NCBI GenBank assembly: GCA_964203235.1
Contig: CAXNLE010000002.1
Coordinates: 186,001-250,000, forward strand
Length of the DNA stretch: 64,000 nucleotides
DNA from: BACL27 sp964203235
GTDB lineage: Bacteria > Actinomycetota > Acidimicrobiia > Acidimicrobiales > Ilumatobacteraceae
Reading direction: 5' to 3'
Positions within the stretch are counted from its first letter, which is position 1; each line of letters starts with the position of its first letter. Shown here one piece after another: positions 42,337 to 50,594 of the stretch. The translations under genes and the position numbers were made by a program. The notes under the pieces are model-generated. The model ran no database searches. It had not been told where the DNA came from and saw only the letters and a list, made by a program, of their open reading frames with translations.

Positions 42337-43491
42337 ATGTCGCCATCGCATAAGCCACTCGATGGCTTGATCGTTGCCGACTTTTCTAGAGTTTTAGCGG
42401 GTCCGTATTGTTCAATGTTGCTCGCAGACATGGGGGCAACTGTGATCAAGGTCGAGAGCCCACAAGGCGACGACACTCGAACTTGGATGCCTCCAACTAA
42501 AAATGGTGTCGCTACGTATTACATGTCAATCAACAGAAATAAGAAGTCACTCATCCTTGATTTTTCTAGTGAAGAAGATCGAAAAGTCGGATTAGAACTA
42601 ATCAAGCGCGCCGACATCTTTATTGAAAATTTCAAAACTGGCGGTCTAAAGAAGTTCGGTTTCGACTTTGATTCTGTTTCGACGATAAATCCAAAGTTGA
42701 TCTACCTATCAATCAGCGGTTTTGGAACTGCCGAAGGGGCATGGTTGCCTGGTTACGACTTAATCGTGCAGGCCGTGTCTGGCTTAATGAGTCTTACCGG
42801 TGACCCGAATGGTCCACCGTTTCGTGCAGGCATTTCAGTGTTTGATGTAATGGCGGGGCTACACGGCCTAATCGGCGTATTAACAGCACTTCACCAACGT
42901 GAAAATACCGGTCGAGGTCAGCATGTTGAAGTGAACCTTTTGTCGTCAGCAATGTCTGGGCTTGTCAATCAAACTGCCGCCTATGCCGCTGCAGGTGAGG
43001 TTCCTTTTCGAATGGGCAATGCCCACCCAAGCCTCTTTCCATATGAAGCTCTGCCAACAAAAGATCGAGATTTGATTATTGCCGCCGGCAACGACAAGCA
43101 GTTTCGTGCGCTTTGTAAAGTTCTTGAAATTGAAAGCGTTGCCGACGACTCGCGCTTTACTGCGAACTCTGACCGAACAGCAAATCGTGAACAACTTCGG
43201 CCGCTGCTGCTGGCACGGTTGGCAGAATGGGCAGCCGATGATCTATTCATCGCGCTGAACAAGGTCGGTGTGCCTTGCGGACCGATCAACACAATTGGCG
43301 ATGGCGTCGAACTTGCTGAAAAACTTGGGCTCAAGCCGCGAATTGCAGTCGGCGAAGGCGACAGAAAAGTTGACTTGATTCGAAACCCAATAACTTTCAG
43401 TGAAGGTGAGCTTTCATATGAGCTTCCTCCACCGCATCTTGGTGAGCACTCGGATGAAATTCGAAAATGGCTAAAGGAAACACAGGGCTAA
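42337..43491 (+). CDS. CaiB/BaiF-type (class III) CoA-transferase
   Basis: 384 residues. The start LDGLIVADFSRVLAGPYCSMLLADMGATVIKVE is diagnostic of the family. The catalytic Asp is in AGISVFDVMAGLHGLIGVL. Class III enzymes move CoA between acids through mixed anhydrides, without ping-pong release. The stop overlaps the start of the citrate-synthase-like gene (TAATG), so the two are coupled. A joint role, CoA activation of a citrate-like acid followed by retro-aldol cleavage, is attractive but unproven. Confidence 0.92.
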   Translation: MSPSHKPLDGLIVADFSRVLAGPYCSMLLADMGATVIKVESPQGDDTRTWMPPTKNGVATYYMSINRNKKSLILDFSSEEDRKVGLELIKRADIFIENFKTGGLKKFGFDFDSVSTINPKLIYLSISGFGTAEGAWLPGYDLIVQAVSGLMSLTGDPNGPPFRAGISVFDVMAGLHGLIGVLTALHQRENTGRGQHVEVNLLSSAMSGLVNQTAAYAAAGEVPFRMGNAHPSLFPYEALPTKDRDLIIAAGNDKQFRALCKVLEIESVADDSRFTANSDRTANREQLRPLLLARLAEWAADDLFIALNKVGVPCGPINTIGDGVELAEKLGLKPRIAVGEGDRKVDLIRNPITFSEGELSYELPPPHLGEHSDEIRKWLKETQG

Positions 43492-44282
43492 TGACTAGCG
43501 AACAAAAATATCAAACCGGAATCGGAACATCAACCGCAGACTCAATCACTTTGCTTGGCAAAGATCTTGCGTCTGAGATTATTGGCAAAGTATCTTTTGG
43601 CGAACTCGCATTCTGCCTAATTGCGAAACGCAAACCTGCAAAAGGTGAACTAATAATTTTCGAGGCAGTACTTGCATCACTCGCCGACCACGGATTTACA
43701 CCAACTGCAATCGCGGCGCGATTAACTTATTCAAGCGCACCTGACTCGCTTCAAGGAGCATTGGCCGCAGGTCTGCTCGGTGGCGGATCGCGCTTTCTTG
43801 GTGTCACAGAAGACTGTGCAAAGTTTCTCAACAATCACATCAATTCGCTTTTACAAATTCCAACCACTGTTGAAGGTTGGGATCAAGTTGCACGTGATGT
43901 AATTGCCAAAACTAAAGACTCAGGCAAATTCGTTCCTGGGCTTGGGCATCCGGTTCACAAAAATGGCGATCCAAGAACACCGGTGCTGATGTCGCTTGCA
44001 AAACAAAACTCAACTTTCGGAAATCATCTGAGCCTGTTTGAAGCAATTGGCCGAGTTCATTCAGAAATACTTAAGAAAAATTTACCGCTAAATGGTGCAG
44101 GAGTTTGCGGTGCCGCTTTGGCCGACCTTAATCTTCCGATGGGCGCGATGCGTGGCGTTGCATTGCTCGCTCGATGTGCAGGCTTACTCGGACACCTTGT
44201 TGAAGAACAAGAAAATCCAATCGGAATAGATGTTTACATGGCGATTGATCGAAATATCGATTATCAGCCTCCTTCAATTTGA
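43491..44282 (+). CDS. Citryl-CoA lyase-like protein (short citrate-synthase family)
   Basis: 263 residues from the ATG at 43491. It has citrate-synthase active-site features: an early Leu-rich segment, ALAAGLLGGGSRFLGVTEDC and VPGLGHPVHKNGDPRTPVL, where the His and the Asp/Arg pattern match the lyase branch. It lacks the large N-terminal part of true citrate synthases. Such short proteins are usually annotated as citryl-CoA lyases and cleave a citryl-CoA-type thioester to acetyl-CoA and an oxoacid. Coupling to a CoA-transferase gene supports lyase action. Confidence 0.85.
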   Translation: MTSEQKYQTGIGTSTADSITLLGKDLASEIIGKVSFGELAFCLIAKRKPAKGELIIFEAVLASLADHGFTPTAIAARLTYSSAPDSLQGALAAGLLGGGSRFLGVTEDCAKFLNNHINSLLQIPTTVEGWDQVARDVIAKTKDSGKFVPGLGHPVHKNGDPRTPVLMSLAKQNSTFGNHLSLFEAIGRVHSEILKKNLPLNGAGVCGAALADLNLPMGAMRGVALLARCAGLLGHLVEEQENPIGIDVYMAIDRNIDYQPPSI

Positions 44283-44342
44283 GCCAAAATTTTGGGCGGA
44301 CGCTCGCGTTAATTATTGCATTTTGTACGAGATGTGGTAATG

Positions 44343-44359
44343 TGTCCATTCAACGGACA
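44343..44359. promoter_or_regulatory. 17-bp palindromic operator
   Basis: TGTCCATTCAACGGACA has the same TGTCC/GGACA arms and spacing as the site at 41736. It lies 32 bp upstream of the membrane-protein ATG at 44391 and 61 bp after the lyase gene. Confidence 0.7.
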
Positions 44360-44390
44360 ACCAGTCCGCGACACATACGGGGGTTATTTA

Positions 44391-44906
44391 ATGAGCAAAG
44401 TAGGAATGGACGCCAGCCCGCGCTGGCACAGTTGGGTAGCAAGTCACCCAGTTGGTGGATTGGCCGTAACTGGCTTAGTTGCAACACAAATTGTTACATA
44501 CTTAGGTTATTGCTTCAAGGCAATTGGTCTTCCAACTTTGCCTTGGCCAGCGTACAACGGTGCGTTGATCGGTGGAGCAGACACCTGGGGCAGCCCACTC
44601 GCGCAATATTGGGCGGGTCAATCAATGCACTATGTAAACGGAATCGTATTCACGATTTTGTTCGGAATGGTCGCACGCGCAAAATTGCCAGGTTCACATG
44701 TAATCAAAGGTATTCTCTACGGAGTTGTCTTGGCGATTGTGAGCATTGGCTTCTTGGTTCCTTACGCCTATGTTCCAAAAATGGGCTATGGATTATTCTT
44801 AATGGACGGACCTGATGGTTGGAAGCTTCCAGCGGGCGTTTTGCTTTGGCACGTCATTTGGGGATTCTTGATCGGAACCTTGTACCAGCCGAAAGACAAT
44901 AACTAG
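44391..44906 (+). CDS. Integral membrane protein of unknown function
   Basis: 171 residues from the ATG at 44391, with GGGGG eight bases upstream; an in-frame start at 44316 would cross the operator. Four helices are seen: VGGLAVTGLVATQIVTYLGY, MHYVNGIVFTILFGMVA, VIKGILYGVVLAIVSIGFLV and LPAGVLLWHVIWGFLIGTLY. A conserved-looking His (MHYVNG) and Trp-rich loops are present. It is under the TGTCC palindrome and ends at a strong terminator, so it is a single-gene unit co-regulated with the VOC/CaiB genes. Function unknown. Confidence 0.75.
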   Translation: MSKVGMDASPRWHSWVASHPVGGLAVTGLVATQIVTYLGYCFKAIGLPTLPWPAYNGALIGGADTWGSPLAQYWAGQSMHYVNGIVFTILFGMVARAKLPGSHVIKGILYGVVLAIVSIGFLVPYAYVPKMGYGLFLMDGPDGWKLPAGVLLWHVIWGFLIGTLYQPKDNN

Positions 44907-44937
44907 TTATTACTTATAACTAATTTTTGATTATCAA

Positions 44938-44980
44938 CTGGCTCGGCATGCGATTTGCATGTCGAGCCAGTTTTATTTTT
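44938..44980 (+). terminator. Intrinsic terminator
   Basis: 14-bp stem CTGGCTCGGCATGC / GCATGTCGAGCCAG (one G-U) with a 5-base loop, followed by TTTTATTTTT. Ends the membrane-protein transcript. Confidence 0.93.
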
Positions 44981-45009
44981 AACCAAATGCGAACCTAAAA
45001 GGATCCAAA

Positions 45010-46158
45010 ATGAATCGCAACCCTAAAACCATCCCTTGTACTCATACAGGCAGTTTGCCGCGGCCAGATGACTTGATCAAACTGATGTGGGCAGTTGGTG
45101 ATGGGATACCTGTTGATCGCATCGCATTGGATAGTTATATTTCGCGCGCGATTGATGAAGTAGTTAAAAAGCAAGTAGATGCTGGTGTGACGATTATTAA
45201 TGACGGCGAAATGTCAAAGCCGTCATATGGCACTTACGTTAAAGACAGGCTTTCGGGTTTCGCTGGCGAATCAATACAGACATACTTTTTTGAAGATTTG
45301 GTTGACTTTCCGCGTAGCGCAGAAGCAGTAGCTGGAAACCCTGGTCGGCGAAAGCGCTCTGCCCCAGCCTGTACTGGGCCAATTGACGTAGTTGACCGCA
45401 AGGCCGCAGTAAAAGACATGACCGAGCTTCGTCGGGCGGCAACAGCCAACAAGCACAAGGATATTTTCACGAGTGCTGCATCGCCTGGAGTGGTGTCCTT
45501 CTTTTTTGGAAATAATTTTTATCCAACGCGCGAAGAATACGTTTTCGCGATTGCAGAAGCGATGCGATTTGAATATGAAACAATTGCTGCGGCTGGCGCA
45601 ACTGTGCAAATTGACTGCCCAGACCTTGCAATGGGACGTCATTCGGCGTACGCAAAACTTGATCGCGATGAGTTTCGGGCGGCGATTAGAACCAACATCG
45701 AGGCGTTAAATCACGCAGTTCGAAATATCCCTGCTGAGCAACTACGAATGCATCTCTGTTGGGGAAACTATCCTGGGCCTCATCATCATGACATTTCAAT
45801 TGCTGACATAATCGATATTGTCTGGACAGCCAAACCTCAGACAGTGCTATTCGAGGGTGCGAATCCGCGCCATACTCACGAATGGCGAGTACTCAAGGAA
45901 CTCGGCGTCCCTAAAGACAAATTTATTTGCCCAGGCGTTATTGAACCTCAGTCAAATTATATTGAGCACCCAGAAGTTGTCGCTGACCGACTTGAGCGAT
46001 GGGGCGAAGTAGTTGAGCCAGATCGATTATTGGCAGGTGTCGACTGTGGATTCTCTATTCACGTCGGCAGTACGACGATTGATCCAGATGTGGTTTTCGC
46101 GAAGTTGAAGTCACTTGCACAAGGTGCAGAGTTGGCGGCAAAACGCCTATTTAAATAG
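45010..46158 (+). CDS. MetE-family (cobalamin-independent methionine synthase II-like) protein
   Basis: 382 residues. The UROD/MetE catalytic-domain signatures are clear: the start CTHTGSLPRPDDL, GVTIINDGEMSK, IDCPDLAM, the zinc His and Cys in MHLCWGNYPGP, and the final zinc Cys in AGVDCGFSIH. It lacks the N-terminal half of true MetE. Members of this short branch act on thiols such as coenzyme M or on other methylthio or ether substrates and are often catabolic. It stands between the terminator and a convergent esterase gene (8-bp overlap of ends). Substrate is unknown. Confidence 0.85.
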   Translation: MNRNPKTIPCTHTGSLPRPDDLIKLMWAVGDGIPVDRIALDSYISRAIDEVVKKQVDAGVTIINDGEMSKPSYGTYVKDRLSGFAGESIQTYFFEDLVDFPRSAEAVAGNPGRRKRSAPACTGPIDVVDRKAAVKDMTELRRAATANKHKDIFTSAASPGVVSFFFGNNFYPTREEYVFAIAEAMRFEYETIAAAGATVQIDCPDLAMGRHSAYAKLDRDEFRAAIRTNIEALNHAVRNIPAEQLRMHLCWGNYPGPHHHDISIADIIDIVWTAKPQTVLFEGANPRHTHEWRVLKELGVPKDKFICPGVIEPQSNYIEHPEVVADRLERWGEVVEPDRLLAGVDCGFSIHVGSTTIDPDVVFAKLKSLAQGAELAAKRLFK

Positions 46159-46807
46159 AGGTTGCAAGAACTTGCAAAATCATTGATTTTGCTTTTGCAA
46201 TTTCTGCGTCTGAAATTTCGTGGGGTCTACCAACAAAATATTCAGATTTGACATCGGCACCAGCTGATTCAAATACTGCGGCTGTTTCTTTAACTCTAAA
46301 CTCAGGAACATGCGGGTCAATATCACTGGTACAGAAATACGCCGGCATGCCTGCAAATTCTCCGTCTATGAACCACTTTGTTCCTGGTGGACCAATTAAG
46401 CCTCCGGTGAAAGCGATTAATGCTCCCCATCGGCGAGGCTTAGACGCCATAAATTGGCAAAGCGCGCTTGCACCTTGAGAGAAACCACACCAAATAATTT
46501 TTTTTGGCGAGATTCCTTTTTCTAATAGCTCAGCGCCAATGGTTTCAAGGCGCTCCAAAGTGAAGTCGATTCCAATTTGATTTTCGGCAAGTGGTTCTAA
46601 AAATCCTTTTGGAAACCAAGTGTTGCCTTGAGCCGCGGGGGCAACATAAGCGATGTTTTCAATTTCTAATCGCTTTACAACAAAATCGTTCATGTACTCG
46701 GGCGTAATCGTGCGTCCGTGTACTAATACGACGACAGCTTGCGCATCAACAAGTGGCACGCCGTAGTACTCGACTCGTTGCTGAAGGTGATAATTAGTAG
46801 TTGTCAC
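46151..46807 (-). CDS. Carboxylesterase/phospholipase-type hydrolase, MhqD-like
   Basis: 218 residues from a GTG that directly follows the upstream stop (TAG-GTG). It is an alpha/beta hydrolase with VVLVHGRTITPE, nucleophile Ser in WCGFSQGASALC, Asp in TSDIDPHVP and His in GRPHEISDAE. The small size and directness of the triad match MhqD/YpfH carboxylesterases. In Bacillus the mhqD gene is co-induced with MhqO-type ring-cleavage dioxygenases against hydroquinones; the same pair occurs here, so a shared role in handling hydroquinone or quinone products is likely. Confidence 0.85.
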   Translation of the reverse strand: MTTTNYHLQQRVEYYGVPLVDAQAVVVLVHGRTITPEYMNDFVVKRLEIENIAYVAPAAQGNTWFPKGFLEPLAENQIGIDFTLERLETIGAELLEKGISPKKIIWCGFSQGASALCQFMASKPRRWGALIAFTGGLIGPPGTKWFIDGEFAGMPAYFCTSDIDPHVPEFRVKETAAVFESAGADVKSEYFVGRPHEISDAEIAKAKSMILQVLATSI

Positions 46808-47764
46808 CTAGTAATTGAGTGGCTCTAGAAACTCTTTGATCCACTGTGCCTGGTCGGCAAAAACAGGCGGAATTTGGAATGAAGTCCCCATGTTCTCATA
46901 AGTCTCATCAATAAGAAAACCTTCAGGCTTGCTAACCGTCGCTTCAAATAGTGCGCCGCCTGGTGTACGCACATAAACCGATTCAAAATATCCGCGATCT
47001 TTACGATCGGAAACATCAGTGAAACCGAGTCCTTCAATATGTGCTTTGACATCTGTTTGAACGTCAAGACTTTCAACCTGAAATGCACAATGGTGAACTG
47101 TTCCTTCACCGAATGTCCACGTACCTTGACCCAGGCTCGGGTCGCGATGAAAATCGACAAGGGTTCCAGTTCCGCCACTTCCAACTTCGAATCGAACCGA
47201 GTTTCCGTCTTTTGCCGTCTGTTTGCCATTCCATGCGAGTTCCATAAATTCAAGTGAAGTTTCAAAACTTGCGACCGAAACTGTGATGCCGTGTGTTCCA
47301 CGAATCCCGTACTCGCTCGGCACACCACCACCCGTGTAGGGCTTACGGTCATCATCAGCGATGCCGACAAGTTCGTAGTCAATACCGCCTGGGTTTTGAA
47401 ATTTAACCATCTTCTCACCAAAGCGCTGATCTTCTTTATTTGCTACACCGTGATCAGTTAAGCGCTTGCTCCAAAATCCGAGACTTGACTGTGGCACAGA
47501 AAGACTGATCGCACTTATTTGACCAGTGCCTTTTCGCCCGACACGACCAGACTGACGCATCGGGAAACATGTGATCAGTGTGCTTTCTTCACCAAGATCA
47601 TTGCCGTAATACAAATGGTAAATCGGAACAACGCCGTCGTAAAGAGCAGTCTTCTTGACACTCTTAAGACCCAAAATTTTTGTGTGAAAGTCATAATCTT
47701 CTTGCGCGGTACCGGTGCATAAAGTTAAGTGGTGGTGACGTTGAATCGCAGTTGCTGGTGACAT
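46808..47764 (-). CDS. VOC ring-cleavage dioxygenase, MhqO/MhqA/LinE-like
   Basis: 318 residues from the ATG at 47764, preceded by GGAGAGAC; a TTG at 47779 is upstream but weaker. It has two VOC domains: IQRHHHLTLCTGTAQEDYDFHTKILGL at the start, and in the second domain RGTHGITVSV, GTVHHCAFQVE and PGGALFEATV, which provide the two His and one Glu iron ligands. This is the hydroquinone dioxygenase group of MhqO, PcpA and LinE. It forms an operon with the MhqD-like esterase and is divergent from an IclR gene. It is the third ring-opening enzyme type in this region. Confidence 0.88.
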   Translation of the reverse strand: MSPATAIQRHHHLTLCTGTAQEDYDFHTKILGLKSVKKTALYDGVVPIYHLYYGNDLGEESTLITCFPMRQSGRVGRKGTGQISAISLSVPQSSLGFWSKRLTDHGVANKEDQRFGEKMVKFQNPGGIDYELVGIADDDRKPYTGGGVPSEYGIRGTHGITVSVASFETSLEFMELAWNGKQTAKDGNSVRFEVGSGGTGTLVDFHRDPSLGQGTWTFGEGTVHHCAFQVESLDVQTDVKAHIEGLGFTDVSDRKDRGYFESVYVRTPGGALFEATVSKPEGFLIDETYENMGTSFQIPPVFADQAQWIKEFLEPLNY

Positions 47765-47815
47765 TGTCTCTCCATTCAAGTTGGTTGATGTTGTTTATGC
47801 CTAGCTTTTGTTAAT

Positions 47816-47839
47816 GGACAACTTACCACAATGCGGACA
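47816..47839. promoter_or_regulatory. Pair of GGACA half-sites in mhqO-iclR promoter
   Basis: GGACA at 47816-47820, read as TGTCCATT on the minus strand exactly as in the 44343 site, and again at 47835-47839. The second lies within the first codons of the IclR gene. Probably a weaker site of the same regulator. Confidence 0.45.
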
Positions 47840-48703
47840 AAGGGCGAAAAGCTCAACCCGCCAAGTAGATTTGATTTCGTGCAAATTAAATCAAAACGAA
47901 TTAAGTTGCCGCAAAGTACAGATTTCGTTGAATCGCTCGCCAGGGGTATTGACGTCATAAAAGCATTCACCCCAGCAAAAATGCAACTTACGGTAAGTGA
48001 CGTAGCCACAATCACATCTCTCGCAAGGCCAACTGCCCGAAGGCTGCTGTTAACACTTGAAAAACTTGGTTATGTGAGGCTCATCGGTAGTCATTACATG
48101 CTCACACCAAAAACTCTTGAACTCGGCACTTCCTACGTATCTTCGCAAGGTATGTGGGATGTAGTTCAACCCCATCTAGTTGCACTTGTACAAAAAACCG
48201 GGGAATCGAGCTCAATGTCAGAGTTAGATGGAAGTGACATCATTTATACGGCTCGAGTTCCAGTTGCAAAAATAATTGGCATCTCTGTTCATATCGGAAC
48301 GAGATTTCCCGCAATTTCAACTTCGATGGGCATGGTCATGCTCGCTGATTTAGACACGCGAACTTTGGACAAAGTACTGAAATTGCCATCCAACTCAGGC
48401 GTGATCCCACGCATAACACCTAGTCGCAAACAAATTGATTTGAATTTGGCAAAAATTAGAAAACAAAAGTGGGCATTATCTGATGAACAGCTTTCATATG
48501 GCGTTCGGTCGGCTGCAGTGCCTATTCACAATATTCACGGAAAAACAATTGCTGCAATAAATGTGACAGTGAATGCCGCTGAGACCTCTCTTAAGATGCT
48601 CACCGAGAAATATCTTCCATTATTGATCAAAACAGCATCAGACATAACGAATGACTTTGCTGCGTTCGGTTTACTTCCGACTACTGAACCATTAACTAAG
48701 TAA
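47831..48703 (+). CDS. IclR-family regulator
   Basis: 290 residues from an ATG at 47831 that overlaps a GGACA half-site; a GTG at 47879 may be the true start, since the conserved part begins only with VESLARGIDVIKAFTPAKMQ. The winged helix (SLARPTARRLLLTLEKLGYV) and effector domain (GSDIIYTARVPVAKIIGISV, ISTSMGMVMLADL, YGVRSAAVPIHNIHGKTI) are standard. It is divergent from the mhqO-mhqD operon. The TGTCC/GGACA motif found here and at two other promoters suggests that this protein, rather than the one at 40876, binds those sites. Confidence 0.88.
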   Translation: MRTKGEKLNPPSRFDFVQIKSKRIKLPQSTDFVESLARGIDVIKAFTPAKMQLTVSDVATITSLARPTARRLLLTLEKLGYVRLIGSHYMLTPKTLELGTSYVSSQGMWDVVQPHLVALVQKTGESSSMSELDGSDIIYTARVPVAKIIGISVHIGTRFPAISTSMGMVMLADLDTRTLDKVLKLPSNSGVIPRITPSRKQIDLNLAKIRKQKWALSDEQLSYGVRSAAVPIHNIHGKTIAAINVTVNAAETSLKMLTEKYLPLLIKTASDITNDFAAFGLLPTTEPLTK

Positions 48704-48714
48704 ACTGCGTTTCA

Positions 48715-50298
48715 ATGAATACCGATTTAGATGTGCTGTTTCAGGCTGCGCGCCGACGCACATTTGCGATCATTTCTCACCCTGACGCTGGCAAAACGAC
48801 ACTTACTGAAAAATTTTTGTTATACGCCGGCGCCGTGCAAGAAGCGGGTGCAGTAAAGGCACGCGCTGGTGGTCGAGCGTCAACGTCTGACTGGATGGCG
48901 CTTGAACGCGAACGCGGAATTTCAATTTCTTCAACCGTTTTGCAGTTTCCGTATCGCGACCATGTATTTAATTTGCTTGACACCCCTGGTCACAAAGATT
49001 TCTCCGAAGATACATATCGTGTTTTGGCTGCAGTTGACGCGGTAATCATGGTTCTCGACATCGCAAAAGGAATCGAAGCGCAAACTTTGAAACTTTTTCA
49101 AGTTTGTCGCTCGCGCAATTTGCCAGTGCTGACGTTTTTTAACAAATACGATCGCCCTGGGCGAGACCCACTCGAACTATTAGATGAAGTTGAACAACAA
49201 ATCGGTTTGCGCCCTACGCCGGCTACATGGCCAGTCGGCATACCTGGTGATTTTCGCGGAGTAATCGATCGGCGCACAAATGAATTTATTAGATTCACAC
49301 GAACTGCACGAGGTGGCTCAGAGGCACCAGAAGAAATTGTGCCGACAGATCGAGCAGCAATCGAAGAAGGTTCAGCGTGGGCGGCTGCGTTAGATGGTTG
49401 CTCATTACTCGACGCGATCGGCGCAAATGTCGATGTTGAGAGTTTTCTGGCTGGGGTTACGACGCCCGTATTCGTTGGCTCTGCGTTGACAAATTTCGGT
49501 GTGCGAATGCTGCTTGACGCGGTTATTGATCTTGCACCACCTGCAGTTGCAAGAGAAAATCTTGCCGGAGAAGCACAACCACTTGATGACGAATTCTCTG
49601 CATTTGTTTTTAAGATTCAGGCAAACATGAACCCACGCCATCGCGACTTGCTGGCGTTTGCTCGAGTTTGCACTGGCAAATTTGAGCGCGGAATGGATGT
49701 AACTTGCTCTCGGACAGACAAAGTTCTCAGCACAAAATATGCGACGTCTGCGTTTGGCTCAGACCGCACGATTATTCAAGATGCGTTTCCTGGTGACATA
49801 ATCGGCTTGATCAATGCATCTGGACTTAAAATCGGTGACACATTATTTTCTGCTGAGCGAGTCGAATACCCTGCAGTACCAAGATTCGCCCCAGAGGTCT
49901 ATGCGACAGCGCGACCGATTGAAAGTTCACGCGTCAAACAGTTTCGCCGTGGGCTCGCGCAACTGGACGAAGAGGGTGTTGTGCAAGTTTTGCGCGACCC
50001 GAATGTTGGTGACTCACAACCCATTTTGGCTGCAGTTGGTGCATTGCAATTTGAAGTTCTGTCTCACCGATTAGAGCACGAGTTCAATTCGCCAACCGAA
50101 ATAAGCCCGCTTTCTTATCAGGCGATTCGGGTCACTGACGAAGCAAGCGCCGACCGCTTGCGCCAAATTGGCGGCGTGCGAATTTTGAAACGAGGTGACG
50201 GAGCACTCGTTGCGTTATTTGAAAACCGCTACCGCTTACAGCGCCTGGAAGTTGATGAACCAAAACTCAAACTTGAACACATTTTGGCGGACATCTAA
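48715..50298 (+). CDS. prfC: Peptide chain release factor 3
   Basis: 527 residues. Translational GTPase motifs: G1 SHPDAGKTTLTE, switch region RERGISISSTVLQF, G3 DTPGHKDF, G4 NKYD, followed by the RF3-specific domains II and III (MNPRHRDLLAFARVCTGKFE, VLSHRLEHEFN). RF3 recycles RF1/RF2 from ribosomes and contributes to quality control. It starts 11 bp after the IclR stop. The last 53 bp of homology (from 50221) are repeated at the right end of the window. The gene itself is intact. Confidence 0.95.
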   Translation: MNTDLDVLFQAARRRTFAIISHPDAGKTTLTEKFLLYAGAVQEAGAVKARAGGRASTSDWMALERERGISISSTVLQFPYRDHVFNLLDTPGHKDFSEDTYRVLAAVDAVIMVLDIAKGIEAQTLKLFQVCRSRNLPVLTFFNKYDRPGRDPLELLDEVEQQIGLRPTPATWPVGIPGDFRGVIDRRTNEFIRFTRTARGGSEAPEEIVPTDRAAIEEGSAWAAALDGCSLLDAIGANVDVESFLAGVTTPVFVGSALTNFGVRMLLDAVIDLAPPAVARENLAGEAQPLDDEFSAFVFKIQANMNPRHRDLLAFARVCTGKFERGMDVTCSRTDKVLSTKYATSAFGSDRTIIQDAFPGDIIGLINASGLKIGDTLFSAERVEYPAVPRFAPEVYATARPIESSRVKQFRRGLAQLDEEGVVQVLRDPNVGDSQPILAAVGALQFEVLSHRLEHEFNSPTEISPLSYQAIRVTDEASADRLRQIGGVRILKRGDGALVALFENRYRLQRLEVDEPKLKLEHILADI

Positions 50299-50300
50299 CC

Positions 50301-50356
50301 GCAACTTGTTTGCGTTGGCCAATGTTGCGCAACTTGTTTGCGTTGGCCAATGTTGC
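50301..50356. repeat. 28-bp tandem duplication downstream of prfC
   Basis: Two exact head-to-tail copies (50301-50328 and 50329-50356) starting GCAACTTGTTTGCG and ending with GTTGC. Each contains the palindrome TTGGCCAA. The rest of this 296-bp gap (50357-50594) holds no gene I can see. Confidence 0.85.
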
Positions 50357-50594
50357 GCGACTGCTGCGAAGTTAGGGCGAATTTGAACGAGTCGTGGTTT
50401 AGGGATGGCAACACTTTTCAAATCCTTAACTACAGATCGTTGCTTTGACTTCGGCAAATAACTCATTGAAATTGAACATCTTCGTCTTGCTTAATTGCTG
50501 AATTGGTTATAAACTGAATACTGAATACATAATCATTGGCGCAAAAGTCGTTGTAATGGAAAGCAGACTTCTGAGCGTATTAAGGATGTAATAG

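Noticed and set aside
43491..44282. Citrate synthase
   Set aside because: Too short and missing the N-terminal domain; coupled to a CoA-transferase gene.
45010..46158. Complete methionine synthase MetE
   Set aside because: Only the catalytic half-size domain is present, and there is no methionine-biosynthesis context.
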